From the NCBI GenBank assembly GCA_007449985.2, contig VIIQ02000010.1, forward strand, positions 186,001 to 250,000: a stretch of 64,000 bases of DNA, written 5' to 3'. The position numbers and the translations under genes were made by a program. This DNA comes from Desmodesmus armatus. Lineage: Eukaryota > Chlorophyta > Chlorophyceae > Sphaeropleales > Scenedesmaceae. The notes under the pieces are model-generated. The model worked only from the letters and a program-made list of their open reading frames with translations, made no database searches and was not told the origin of the DNA. Below, piece after piece: positions 10,791-21,901 of the stretch (positions are counted from its first letter, which is position 1; every line of letters starts with the position of its first letter).

Positions 10791-13700
10791 ATGTTGCTGA
10801 GCACAATTGTGGCACCTGCACCTGGGCGGTTCAATCACAGGTCATGCTGTGGTAATGGCACTGGATGGCAGGCGTCTGCCACCAGGGCGGTCAGGTGCCA
10901 GGCTGCAGCCAGCTCACAAACAGAGGCTGTGCGGGCTGGTGACCTGATGGGGATTGTGCCCTGGGCGGTGAAGAATGGGGTACAGGTGAGTGCAGGGTGC
11001 ATTCTGTTGTTTGGAGTTGTCCAGAAAGATGGCAATTGAGGCTGGTAATGGGATGTTGGCAGGTTGTTGGCTGTGTGCATCTGCAGCTGGCTGCACCATC
11101 CACCCTGACATCGTCACAGGCCACACAAATACTAACTGCTGTCTCTCGCTGTTGGCGCATTGTGCTACAGTTTGCCAAGATCAAGCCAGCCATCCTACCA
11201 GACTCAGGCAGGGGACTGGTAGCGACAGCAGACATCCAGCCTGGCGAATGCGTCTGCGATGTCCCGGTCTCTGCAGCCTTACGTGTCTTCCCAGGCTGCC
11301 CAACAGTACTACAGATCCCTCAAGCCGAGTGGCAGCAGCTACCCTGGTATGGCCAGCTGGCCCTTACGCTGCTGAATGAGCAGCGCCAGGGTTCAGAGTC
11401 AAAGTGGTGCGCGTACATCAGGCAGCTCCCGGCAGCAGTGGATGTGCCTGTGCTGTGGCGCGAGGCAGAGGTGCAACAGCTGCAGTGTGCCTACTTTATT
11501 GAGCAGGTATGCAGCACCAGGCAGGGCGCTTTACAGGGTGCCTCCACCCATAACTTACGGGTGCATGAAGCATGGCATGAGAGCTCTGTAGGTCGTCAGT
11601 CAGTAGGGCAGGACAGGGTTAACCTAAGGTGACCCTAGGGTGCTGAGAGCCCTGGTGCCCTGTCACTGGAGCTGATGCAAGCTCGTGCAACTGTCATCCC
11701 TGTGCCGCTGCGGCATGACCCTTTGAGATGGTGTTCTTATCAGGGAGGCTCTCATCCACTTAATATCAGCTGGATCGCTACTTCCACAGCAGTTGCACAT
11801 TGACACTGAGGCATTTGGGTACAGCATCTACACATGAGTTGGACCGCCCTTCACCTACTGCAAATGCGGTTTGCTTTGGGCTGCAGCCTGCCACTCCTGC
11901 CTGCTAGAGTACCACCACAGCTAAAAAAACCACCACAGGTGCTGCAATGCGACTGTGCTTCCCTCCGCTGTCCGCCTCTCAACTTGCCCAACTGCTCCCT
12001 TGCTGTGTCCTGTAGGTTCAACAGCAGCAGCAGGACTGGGCAGCCCTTCAGCAGCAGGTTGCACCATACCTTGCTGCAGCAGGCATCAGCACAGAGCAGC
12101 TGCAATGGGCCTTGTGCATCACACGCAGCCGCACATTTGCAGCCCCCTACACCCCAAGCTTCCTTGGAGCACAGCTTGGTTGGCTGGGCCAGCAGCAGCA
12201 GCAGCAACAACAGCAACAGCATGTGATGTGTCCATTCCTGGACTTGTTCAACCACCAGGCAGATGTGCAGGTTGGTGGCTTGTTTTAAGGTGTATATTGC
12301 AGATATTGACAGCTTTGCTGAGCACAAAGCATCGCCCTCTGTGTGCTGTGCCTGGTACACAATCACCCCTCACAAGGGACACTCAAAACTGTGTAGTGTA
12401 GAGCCGTGCAGGGGGGTTCCACCTGGAATGGGTTCCAGCAGCGGCACCCTGCTGCTTGGTCAGCGTCTTCCGGCCAGCATGCAACACAGCTTGAAGTGCA
12501 TTATGCTGCAGCTCCAAGCAAGCTGCTAGACCCGTGGACAATTCAGTGACCACTTTTGCCAGATTCCTCACTCCATATGCAGTGCTGTCAAGTCATGGCT
12601 ACAACACACACTGATCTTGTGGCTGGGGGTCACCAGCAGTAATGTGTTGCTGTATGCTTGCTGCCGGCTGTTGGCTTCCTCTGTGACTCCTGCTGCAGAG
12701 TGAGTGTGAGTTCTACTCAGGTTTTAGGTCATCTTCCTTCAGGGTTGTAGCCTTACAAGCTTGGTCAAGGGGCGAGCAGGTCTTCATCAACTATGGGAGC
12801 GGCAGCAACGACATACTGGCACTGCAGTATGGCTTTGTACCGCAGGGGCGTAACCCAGATGACAGGTAGGTGGCACTCAGCAGCATTGGCGAATGAGGTG
12901 GCAACCACCACTGTTCACACAGCAACAGCAGCGGCGGCAGCAGCAGCAGCGGCAGTAGCAGCAGCCGCAGCAGCAGGGCCGTTCCCAAAACTGGCTAGCG
13001 CGGACACAAGGCTGAGCCAGCATGGCGAGCAGGTCTTGATGTAGTGTGTGGCTGTGCGCTTTGGTGGATGGAGCTGCAGTGTCTTTTTGCTACAGAGGAG
13101 CTGAACGCTTCAGCTCTGCTGACAGGTGTCCTGTAGACGTGCAGCCTCTGGTGGCTGTTGGTGGTCGCCGCTGCCTGCGCAGCTGCCTAGAGTCTCAAGC
13201 AAGTTCACCGACAGCATCTCACGGCACAGCCTTTTGGTGTCAGTTGTGTGCACCTTGCATCTGCCTCCACAACATTTGCTCTTGCCACACCTCCCCACCT
13301 CACCCTACTAGGTAGTACTTGACTGGACCTGACTCCACCTGTTTCTGTATGACCATACATCAAATTGCAGGTACATTGTGAGGTGCTTGCCGGATGTGCT
13401 GGCACAGCAGGGGCACACAGGCAGCACAGCAGCAGCTGCAGACCTTACAGAGGTGAGCTGCACACTTGGCCAGCACTAAAAGCTCCTCAGGTGGTGTTGG
13501 CAGGGGGCACGCTGCTTGTTGTGCAATGTTGATCTGGGGTACACACATGAGCAGACAGCATTTGCTTGGTACCTCACTGCCACATGGCTTGGTCTTTCGG
13601 CTTGGGGCTTTGGCTGTTGTTCTTGTTTGTCTACTTCTTTCCCTCCCGTTCTCCCGCCAAGTCTCTCGCTATCCATCCTTCTCAGCAGACAGCAAAGCAT

Positions 13701-14350
13701 TCACACGTCTCTGCCTGTCCGTCTTGCAGGTGGTCTTCACTCGCCAGGGTCTCAGTGCCTCGGCCGCCCTGCAGCTGTCACAGCTGCTGTCAGACGCCCC
13801 CACCCAAGCAGCATCCGACTCCAGCCTGCTGTCGTACACGGCCCTAGGCAATGCCGGCAAAGCAGCGTGTGCAGCTGCAGTACAGCAGGAACTAGCAGCC
13901 CTAGCAGTAGACCCTGTAGCTGATGATGAGGTGCTGTGTGCCTTTGAAGAGCTTCCTGCAGAGGAATCTGAGCTGTCAGTAAAGCAAGCAGACCTTGCGA
14001 AGGCGCGCAGCAGGCTGCAGCAGTTGCAGAAGATGCTGCAGGAAGCCCAGCAGGCCAGCGCAGGGCATGATGTTGACCAAGCCGTTGACCAGCAGCAGCA
14101 GGAAGGCCATGTTGGGGGTGATGGTGCTGCAGGAAATGATGCCTGTGCTGAGCTGTTGCGCATGAGGGGCTTGTGCCAGGACCTCTGTGACCAGTTGCAG
14201 GTGGAAGTTGAAGACTTGCAGGCAAATGTGGCGCGCTGGCAGGAGTTGGTGCAGAGGCACAAGCTGTTGGCTGTGCTGTACAGGACGCAGAAGCAGCAGT
14301 TGCTCACAGATGTCCTGCTGCAGCTGGGAGTTGCAGGACAAGATGTGTGA
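10791..14350 (+). CDS. SET-domain lysine methyltransferase, Rubisco-LSMT-like, probably plastid-targeted
   Basis: Protein-lysine methyltransferase of the LSMT/SETD3-like class. Exons: 10791-10985, 11171-11506, 12016-12270, 12699-12865, 13371-13452, 13730-14350; phases agree and give 551 aa. The N-terminus (MLLSTIVAPAPGRFNHRSCC, few acids, Ser/Ala/Arg-rich) resembles a chloroplast transit peptide. SET motifs in order are PDSGRGLVA near residue 76, FLDLFNHQ near 251 (Asn-His), and GEQVFINYGSGSND near 287 with the catalytic-type Tyr. An LPWYGQLALTLL segment typical of the LSMT iSET region lies between the first two. The remaining 230 residues fit the helical Rubisco-substrate-binding domain, here Gln/Glu-rich. 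A ten-residue poly-Gln run precedes FLDLFNH. The substrate (Rubisco large subunit, aldolase or another) cannot be inferred. Confidence 0.9.
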
Positions 14351-14974
14351 ACGGATGAGTGTTGAATTTGTTGGCGTTGTGTAGAATTGTGGCTGAATTT
14401 TACCCTATCACCTCTGTTGAACCTGTCTAAGTCTTTTGGCTGTCAGGATTGTAGAAAAAACCATGAGGCACCAGCGACTGGAACATGCCATGATGGGCAT
14501 AGCATGGGCGCTGCTGGCAAGGATTGAGGCCTGGTACAGTTGGCTGAATTGGTGCTCCAAAAGCATCATGTAAATCCTACCATGTAAAAGCTGGTGGCGT
14601 TCTTTGTGTTTAGGCGGAGCTGAACATCGTGCAGAGGGTGCCTACATGTACAGCCCGTCAGGGGCCTGTACAGCCCCTGCTCTGGTCCAGAAAGGTACTG
14701 GCAACCTGGTCCCAACGAAATTCCCAGCATCAAAGCATCATAAATGAGTTTGAATCAGTAGTTCTATCCGCTTTCCGAGCGCTGTCGGTTGATATTCGGG
14801 TTTCGGGTTGCTCGGGTTCAGCCCACTGGCCAGCCCGTGCCGACCCTTAGCTCCCTGGCATTGGGTGAATCCCAGCTACCTGACTCACTGTGGAACTTAT
14901 TACAGCAGCCTTGGCCTTCAAACAACTTGAGAACAGTCTACCTTCTTCTACCCGCCCTTTTCGGACGACTAAAC
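14351..14974 (+). other. SET gene 3' region and GH16 upstream region
   Basis: Two TGTAA motifs at 14569-14573 and 14583-14587 lie about 220-235 bases after the SET stop and probably mark its poly(A) site. The remaining 390 bases should hold the GH16 promoter. A 36-codon open frame, 14463-14573 (MRHQRLEHAMMG start), ends at the first TGTAA. I do not call it a gene. Confidence 0.5.
14569..14587 (+). terminator. paired TGTAA polyadenylation-type motifs after the SET gene
   Basis: TGTAA occurs twice within 19 bases, in ATGTAAATCCTACCATGTAA. TGTAA is the known poly(A) signal of Chlamydomonas-type algae. The distance from the SET stop is reasonable for a 3' UTR. Confidence 0.5.
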
Positions 14975-16938
14975 ATGGCAAGGTAGGTCGCTGCGATAGG
15001 ACACTTGCAAACTCTCAAAATGCTCTACACACTACACAAACTGGTGCTGACAAAGTTTCTCCGCATCGTTGCTGCAGGAGGGGAGCATTCGCGGGCTTGA
15101 CTCTGCTGCTCCTATTTGGAACCGTCCTGGGAGGCAAGCATGGCAACTACATCGGATGTTTTGACCTTGCCCTCATGGAGCTGAGCGCGGACAACAGCCA
15201 GGTAAGGCAAACCGTCTAAGAGCAGCTGCAGTACTGCTGCAACAGTACTGTCTCGAAAGGTGGTTGGCTTGAATGCTGTCCCAAACACGAGCATCCCCAG
15301 CTTGTAGCTTGCTTGGCTGTGCAGCTCGGCATTGGTGCACTCAGGCCCGCCGGTTAGCCTTGGCATTGCAGCCCACCACCAACCGCCAACAGTACAGAGC
15401 AGCTGTTGGTTGGCTACTGGCAAGAACATGCACAACCTGTCTGTCTGACTCAACACTCAAGTCAATAAAAAAACTTATCAAGTCAAGCACTCTTACTTGC
15501 TCATGTCTGCAGGTGCGCACCTCCTCCTCAGGAGAGGGGCAGTATACTTCCTGTGCCAAGACCTGTGCTGGCGCCGGCTACCCCCTCACCTTGATTGGAG
15601 GAGACTACAGCTGTAGGTGTGCAGGAGGAGCACCACCCGCTGCTGCCCTGCTGTGGGACACTGAGTGTGAGCCTGGAGGCACAGGCATCGCTGTCTTCTA
15701 CAACCATGCAGTTGCAGCCACTGCCTGCCGTGTGGAGGACGTACCCCTCTCATCCGTGGGTTTCAAGGCCGCCTACAACGCTGCAACCAACGTCAGGTTT
15801 GCTGCGGACGGCAGCATGCAGCTCATCCTGTCGGGTGTACAGGGCACCCGAGTGCAGTCCCTGGGCGGTTACAACACCTATGGCATGTATCAGGTGCGTA
15901 AACACTCTGAACATCAGCACTTTCCGCTGATTGTTTGGGCAGGCGCTTTGTTGTTCCAGTCACCAAGCCAACATGAGAGCTGCCTGAGCTCAGTCCGCGA
16001 CAGCTGCCGTTGTGTGTTGTAGTACGTGACAGAATCATTGCAAGGACGGGTGCCATATTGCAGTCCTGATCAATCACCACACAGTCCTGTGTTGCACTGC
16101 ATAGTGACATGTACACATCTGTGACTGACCTGTCCCGGACACCTCCCACTGCCCCAGGTCAAGGCCCAGATCCCGTGTGCTGAGGGTGTGGTGTCAGCCT
16201 TCTACCTGCGCTCCAGTGACTCCTATGCCGACCTCAACTCTGGCGCCACCTCCAACGACTTTGATGAGCTGGACTTTGAGTTCCTCAGCCACAACGGCAT
16301 GGCCTGCAGCGTGTGGCTCAACACATTCAAGGCGTAAGTCACAGTACTGCTGCAACCTTTGCGCAGGCTGGCTGGTTCTTACGCTCTGTTTTATTCCTGC
16401 CAGCAGACCGCCAATGCACAAGCCACATGCTTAGCCTCTTTCAAACAAGCCTTGTTTGCCTAGCAGGCGCAAACTTCCACTGGAAGTGATTTGATATGCT
16501 CACTTCTGACCTGCCTGCTGCTGCCCTGCCACCAACCACAGGGGTGTGAGCGCCGGTGAGGCCCAACTCAGCCAGCCCCAGTACCAGAAGGCTATGGGCT
16601 GGCCCTCCAACCAAGCCAACGTGGGCGTGGTCACCTACACCCTGAACTGGCAGCCCAACCAGGTCAGCTGGTTCATGGACGGCAAGCTGCTCAAGAGGCT
16701 GACCAACGGGGACGCCACCACCTACAACGGAGGCAGCAGGAACACCGTCTACCAGGCACCCTCCCTGCCCATGCGCCCAGCTTTCACCATGTGGACAGAC
16801 ACCAGGGCCTCTGGTCCCTTTGGAGGCAGGATTGACCCATCCAAGGGGCCCTACACGGCAGCGTTCAGCAACTTGCGCCAGGTCGTGTGCGATGCTTCAG
16901 TCCCTGCGGCAGCCACTGTGCCCACCTGGCTTGCATAG
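14975..16938 (+). CDS. secreted WSC-domain plus glycoside hydrolase family 16 protein
   Basis: Predicted secreted beta-glucan or galactan-active enzyme. Exons: 14975-14982 (8 bases, start only), 15078-15201, 15513-15893, 16158-16333, 16542-16938; phases agree and give 361 aa. Residues 1 to about 21 are a signal peptide (MARRGAFAGLTLLLLFGTVLG). A WSC-like Cys-rich module follows (GNYIGCFD, SCAKTCAGAGYPL, YSCRCAGG, TECEPGGTGIAVFY, to about residue 105), a carbohydrate-binding fold. The GH16 domain has the catalytic E-x-D-x-E as FDELDFEFL, with Glu about 208 and Glu about 212. Downstream it has TYTLNWQPNQVSWFMDGK and FTMWTDTRASGPFGG, typical of the GH16 jelly roll. A role in cell-wall remodelling or daughter-cell release is inference. 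The 3' flank carries the 500-bp tandem duplication. Confidence 0.9.
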
Positions 16939-17078
16939 AGGGTGGTGGGGACTAATTTCAGCTCAGGCTGGTGTTTGCTGTTTGGGGCTTGTACAGTTTG
17001 ACAAACGCATGGATGGCACCGTTGGCTATGTGAGACCCTTCGTGGCATGAGTGCCCTTCAGGGTGTCTGGCCCATGAG

Positions 17079-18078
17079 CATGCTGACAATGTCATCAATG
17101 GCGTGTGCGCACATGAGTGCATGCAGCGCTACTTTGGGAGGGGCAATTTGTGAGTGTTTGTCAGTGAGTGCAGCCTGATGCTGCTGCTGGGGTGGCATGA
17201 TGACATGCTGTGAGAGGTGTTGGGTATCTCAGACTGCCTGGTGTGCAGGTGGTGGGCATCAAGTGTGTGGGCCACTTGTAACTGACTTGTTGGGAACTGG
17301 CACCTTGTGCGTGGCTGGCAGTGATGAAAGTTAGGAAGAGCATTCCAAAGCATGCTGACCAGAACCAAGATGCTGTGATTGGGAACTTCCAACAAATCGC
17401 AGGCCCTTTGTCACACCCAAAGTGCCTCTGCCCATATAGCACGGCATGAGAGGCTCTGTAGGTCTTCATTCGTACAGCACAGATGTGACACAGGGTTTTT
17501 GCGAAGCGTGATGCCCTGTCTCTTGAGCTCAGGCTGATGCAACTGTCAACCCATCATTCACGCCCATGCTGCCCCGCCCATGCTGACAATGTCATCAATG
17601 GCGTGTGCGCACATGAGTGCATGCAGCGCTACTTTGGGAGGGGCAATTTGTGAGTGTTTGTCAGTGAGTGCAGCCTGATGCTGCTGCTGGGGTGGCATGA
17701 TGACATGCTGTGAGAGGTGTTGGGTATCTCAGACTGCCTGGTGTGCAGGTGGTGGGCATCAAGTGTGTGGGCCACTTGTAACTGACTTGTTGGGAACTGG
17801 CACCTTGTGCGTGGCTGGCAGTGATGAAAGTTAGGAAGAGCATTCCAAAGCATGCTGACCAGAACCAAGATGCTGTGATTGGGAACTTCCAACAAATCGC
17901 AGGCCCTTTGTCACACCCAAAGTGCCTCTGCCCATATAGCACGGCATGAGAGGCTCTGTAGGTCTTCATTCGTACAGCACAGATGTGACACAGGGTTTTT
18001 GCGAAGCGTGATGCCCTGTCTCTTGAGCTCAGGCTGATGCAACTGTCAACCCATCATTCACGCCCATGCTGCCCCGCC
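17079..18078 (+). repeat. perfect 500-bp direct tandem duplication
   Basis: Bases 17079-17578 and 17579-18078 are identical by my reading, with a period of exactly 500. The unit begins CATGCTGACAATGTCATC and ends ATGCTGCCCCGCC. It lies just after the GH16 stop and includes that gene's first downstream TGTAA (17277-17281, repeated at 17777-17781). The last 130 bases of each unit resemble SET intron 2 (about 11573-11700). The two copies yield identical spurious minus-strand ORFs. Confidence 0.93.
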
Positions 18079-18149
18079 CCGATGTGTTTGTATGTGTAGC
18101 TCTTCATCCCCTGCCAAGGGGTGCTGCTGGAAGTCAGTCAGCCAGAGCA

Positions 18150-18345
18150 GCAGCAATGACATACTACGGGAGCGGCAGCAATGACATAATACGGGAGCGG
18201 CAGCAATGATACCATGGCGCTGCAGTATGCTTTGTGCCGCAGGGGCGCAACCCAAATGTCAGAGTGGCACCAACCATCGTATGAAGGTGTTGCAGCATTT
18301 GTGGACAAGGTGGCACCCACCACTCTTCAAGCAGCAGCAGCAGGG
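18150..18345 (+). pseudogene. decayed fragment of SET exon 4 and following intron
   Basis: From about 18188 the sequence matches 12793-12960, the end of SET exon 4 and its intron: GGGAGCGGCAGCAATGA, then GCTGCAGTATG, TTTGTGCCGCAGGGGCG and AACCCAAATG, then GGTGGCACCCACCACT and a CAG run. The coding frame is broken by indels, and the splice-donor region has diverged. The 5' end is a small triplication of the phrase GAGCAGCAGCAATGACATA/GGGAGCGGCAGCAATGACATA. Together with the SET-intron-2-like DNA just upstream this is a remnant of a partial gene copy, not a gene. Confidence 0.75.
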
Positions 18346-19145
18346 CCAGCTATGTTCTGATTGGTTGTGCCTGCTGTGCGCACACAAAAACACAATCACA
18401 AACAGACAGACACTCTGCAAGTGGTCGCAAATCAAATGCAGCTCGATTGAGCTGGGCCGATGGCCTTTCCAGCATGTCACATGGCATGTGCCTTATGCTG
18501 GGTTGTGCGTGTGCATCTTCTGCTTGGGACAAATATGTGTTTGGGGCGTGAGCTGTGGTGCCCTGTGTGTGGAGGGTTCTACATCTGTATGAGTAACAAG
18601 TCACCGTGCGGGAGTGCAGGTCCACCACAACAAGACCACTACCGTAGTGACGTGTCGACACAGACACAGAAAGACCAGGGGAGAGGGAGGCTGACGCCAG
18701 GGTTAAACCAGCTGGACAGGTGGGGGTTTCTATGCAGCATTGGTACGGGTTGGTGGGTTCGGGTGCAACCTGCAGGACAGCTGTCCAGGGCCACTCAGTG
18801 GCTGCAGTGACTGCAGCTGAAGCAGCACGATTCAGTTATACAACTGGCAGGGGTTGGGGGATCGGTCACGATCAATACGAATAATATATTATCTGGTTAT
18901 GCGGTGGGCTGTTCGTGACCTGCAGCATAATTCCACAGTTGGCATGACGGTGGTGGAAAGCTGACCGTGACAAAATGGCCATACAGCCCAAGCTCCCACC
19001 ATAACTCAACTTGCTTGTCACAGTATAGGGCGAAACGTCAGCTATTGGAGGCTGCTTACTAGAAGCCAGTGATCCACTCGTCAACCTCCGAAACCGTTCT
19101 GATCTGGCCCTTTCAGCCCTCGCCGAGCGGCAGCTGCGTGTTGAC
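18346..19145 (+). other. intergenic DNA and likely promoter of RRM copy 1
   Basis: I recognise no gene. An AT-rich palindromic TATA candidate, AATAATATATTATC, lies near 18879-18892, about 260 bases before the start used for RRM copy 1. From about 19030 the sequence begins to resemble the DNA upstream of RRM copies 2 and 3 (GGAGGCTGCTTA, then CCAGTGA and GAAACCGTTCTG). This marks the approximate left edge of the tandem array. Confidence 0.4.
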
Positions 19146-21901
19146 ATGGACGTGCCTTCAGACCCAGGCGTGCCAGATGTGCCCAACAGCGATGGAGACG
19201 CCGAACTGCAGGTGGGAGTTTTGACCAGGAGCAGGGCAGATAGTATTGAGCAAGTGCGGCTACACCAAGCAACTCCAGCGACAGCCATCGCGCCGCTGCA
19301 TGCAGTAAAAGAGGGTGCTCGCCCATGCTCCCTGATCCCTCATCAGTATGCAGGGCCCGCAGCTTCCTATGAGGGAAACATGGAGTTCTGATAGTGTCAA
19401 AGGCGAAAATATGGCTTTGATATTATCTATAAAAAGAAACGCTGCTGCAGTTGCTCAAGCGGCCCCAGGTACATGAAGATCTTGGGGTGCTCATGGCCTG
19501 GGCTGGCATTGTCTGATGCAATGTAGCCTTGATCCCAGCTCAGACGTTCCTACAAGTATCTACAGACTTGAACGGCTACTATCAACGCTGCTATCATGAT
19601 GACACTTCCCCTCTGCTCCCACTGCCATCCCTGCAGGCCTCTGCTCCATCAGATATGTCCAGGTTCCTCTTCTTTGCGCGGTGCCCGCCTGCTGTGCCCT
19701 ACGACGACTTACTTTCGCTGTTTCAAAAGTACGGCCCAGTCAAGCACCTCAACTTGTACAGACGCTGGGCCTCTGCAAAGACCAGCAAGGGCTGTGGCAT
19801 GGTTGAGTTTGATGCTGTGGGGTCTGCAGCAGCAGCCCTGCAGGCACTGAATGGCAAGCACACCTTTGATGGCTACCCGGGGTGCGAGGCCCCCATGGTG
19901 CTGGAGCCAATGGACCCCAGCAGGATGACTGCAGCCTCGTCAGGTGAGTAGCAGCCTGCCAGCATGCACGGCTGCAACTGTCGACCCAGTTTAAACCTGC
20001 ATTTTGAGCGAATGTCGGTGTTTTTTAGGCACTGTCAGTGTGTGCCCATGGCTGGATCTGGTGATTGCAACTACTAGACGGCCAAAGCACTGCAAAGCTT
20101 CGTGTGTGCACTCATTGTCACGCTGTCCTGCACCCTACCCCGCCATGATGCGCCGTGCAGATGACAAGCCCAAAAAGCAGACCAAGCGCGCTTCCAGCAC
20201 CACCAGCAGGAGCACCAGTGTCAGCCACAGCAGCTGCAGCAGCAAGGCGTCCCAGTCCAAGGCGCAGCACCACAGGAGCGCACTGGCACACTGGGGTGCA
20301 GGAGGGCCTGCTGCTGCAGCTGGCTGGCAGGGCCTCCTGCCCTGTGACGCCTTCAGCCAGGCTGTTCTGCTGCGCCAGCAGGCAGATGCGGCAGCTGCAG
20401 ATGCTGCAGCTGCAGAGGCGGCAGCTGCAGAGGCTGCAGCTGCAGCATGGTCGGCTGAGCTGGGAGACCCTTCTACATGGACCTCCTACACCCCGGTCCA
20501 CCTGCTGCCAATGATGGGCTGCACCGTGAGTTCTTGGCGCCTTCAACCTCCACCCCTGCTGCCTTTGTTTGATGTTGCAGCGCACAGCCTCCTGCACCAA
20601 GCCTGCATGTAGACCGATCAACTGGTTTTGATGAATTGATGGCAGTGGTCATGCTGCGGATGCTAGGAGCACGAAGCGCAGTGTGTTAATCACATGAGTT
20701 GCATGGGTTGTGTGTGTGGGGGTGTGTCAGCAGCAGCATTGCCTGCGGCTCCCAAAATTTCTAAAAGCCAGGCTTCTCTGCCTCCCTGCCGTCCTACTGT
20801 GCGTTGCAGGCTCCACCCATGCTGCAGTGCTCGCCACACGTGCCCAACTACAGCCCATTGATGTCTCCGTTGGCCGCAGCAGCAAGTGCTGCAGCCGCGG
20901 ATGCCCTGGCTGCGCATGCCATGTCCACTATGGGCGGCAACATGCCCACCATGGAGGGCCACATCAGCCCAGACCTTCTGATGCAGGCCACCCTCAGCCC
21001 CCTGAGTGCCACAAGGGCCCTCATGATGCACGACATGGCCCTCAACCACGCCAGCAGCCAGCTTGCCGCCTTCGACATGAACAGTTCTGGCAGCCAGCTG
21101 CTGCCCCTGGCTGGCTCATCCTGCCTGCCAGGAGGTAACACCAGCAGCCAGGCGCCCCTGCCTGCCCAGCTGGCCCCCCTGGTGCTGGCTGATGAGTCAT
21201 CCTGGGCGCAGGACACCTTTGTGGCTTCACTGCGCAGCGGCAGCGGTGCGCTGGCCTCACCCGGTAGCGATGGCTACTCCCTGTGGGAGACCTCTGCAGC
21301 ACTGGGCTGCCTGCACGATGCACTCCACAGCAGCAGTGCGGCCGCTGTGAGTGGACACACCTGCCCTAGCCCCACAGGGGGGCTGGGGAGTTGCCTGAGC
21401 CACAGCATCAACAGTGGGTCAGTACTGAGCGCGCCAGCAGCGTTCTTGGGCCAGGCAGCGGGTGGCAGCAGGCATGAGGGGACACTGAGCGGGGTGCTGC
21501 GTGGTGGCCTGCAGGGCCTGCTGAGCCCCCAGCCAGGCGGGGCGGGCTGGCAGTGTGGCCGCAGCAGCTCCCTGGGGGACTGCCTCAGCACCTCCCAACT
21601 CCCTGGGGTGCTGTCAGCAGCCTCAGCACCAGATGCCATCAACACCTCTGCCATGCGAGACCAGGGCCTGCTGCAGCAGCAGCAGTCTGGCAGGTGTGCG
21701 CGCGGTGTGGAGGTGCATGTCAGCACACCCCTCTCCATGGAGGCTGGTGAAAGTGTCCTGCATGTGGCGGCTGTCACTGGGGCGCACATCACCCTTACTG
21801 AGTGGCCACGGCTGTGGCTGCAGGGCTCTGATGCCCAGGTCAAAGCTGCCTGCGAGCTCCTGGGAGGCAGTGCTGCTGGCCGCCCCATGGGGCCTGCGTG
21901 A
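19146..21901 (+). CDS. RRM plus KH-like RNA-binding protein, tandem copy 1
   Basis: Probable RNA-binding regulator. Exons: 19146-19211, 19637-19943, 20161-20525, 20810-21901; phases agree and give 609 aa. The RRM (residues about 28-105) has RNP2-like RFLFFARCP and RNP1-like SKGCGMVEF, followed by AAAALQALNGKHTFDGYP. It most resembles CELF/Bruno-type RRMs. A basic Ser/Lys linker (DDKPKKQTKRASSTTS) and an Ala-rich tract with Asp/Glu follow. The long exon 4 is Met/Ser/Gly-rich and ends in a KH-like segment (VAAVTGAHITLTEWPRLWLQ, then GSDAQVKAACELL) without the usual GxxG loop. Copies 2 and 3 begin translation about 14 codons earlier; here that ATG is absent, so I start at MDVPSDPG. No function can be assigned. 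Confidence 0.82.

Noticed and set aside
13669..14307. 212-codon minus-strand ORF opposite SET exon 6
   Set aside because: Antisense shadow of a CAG/CTG-rich coding exon. It is Ser/Cys-rich and has no motif.
17129..17969. Two identical small proteins encoded on the minus strand (88 and 102 codons)
   Set aside because: They are identical only because of the 500-bp duplication, and they lie antisense in the GH16 3' region with no motif.
21274..21888. 204-codon minus-strand ORF opposite RRM copy 1 exon 4, repeated in copies 2 and 3
   Set aside because: It repeats only because the sense exon is duplicated, and it has no recognisable domain.
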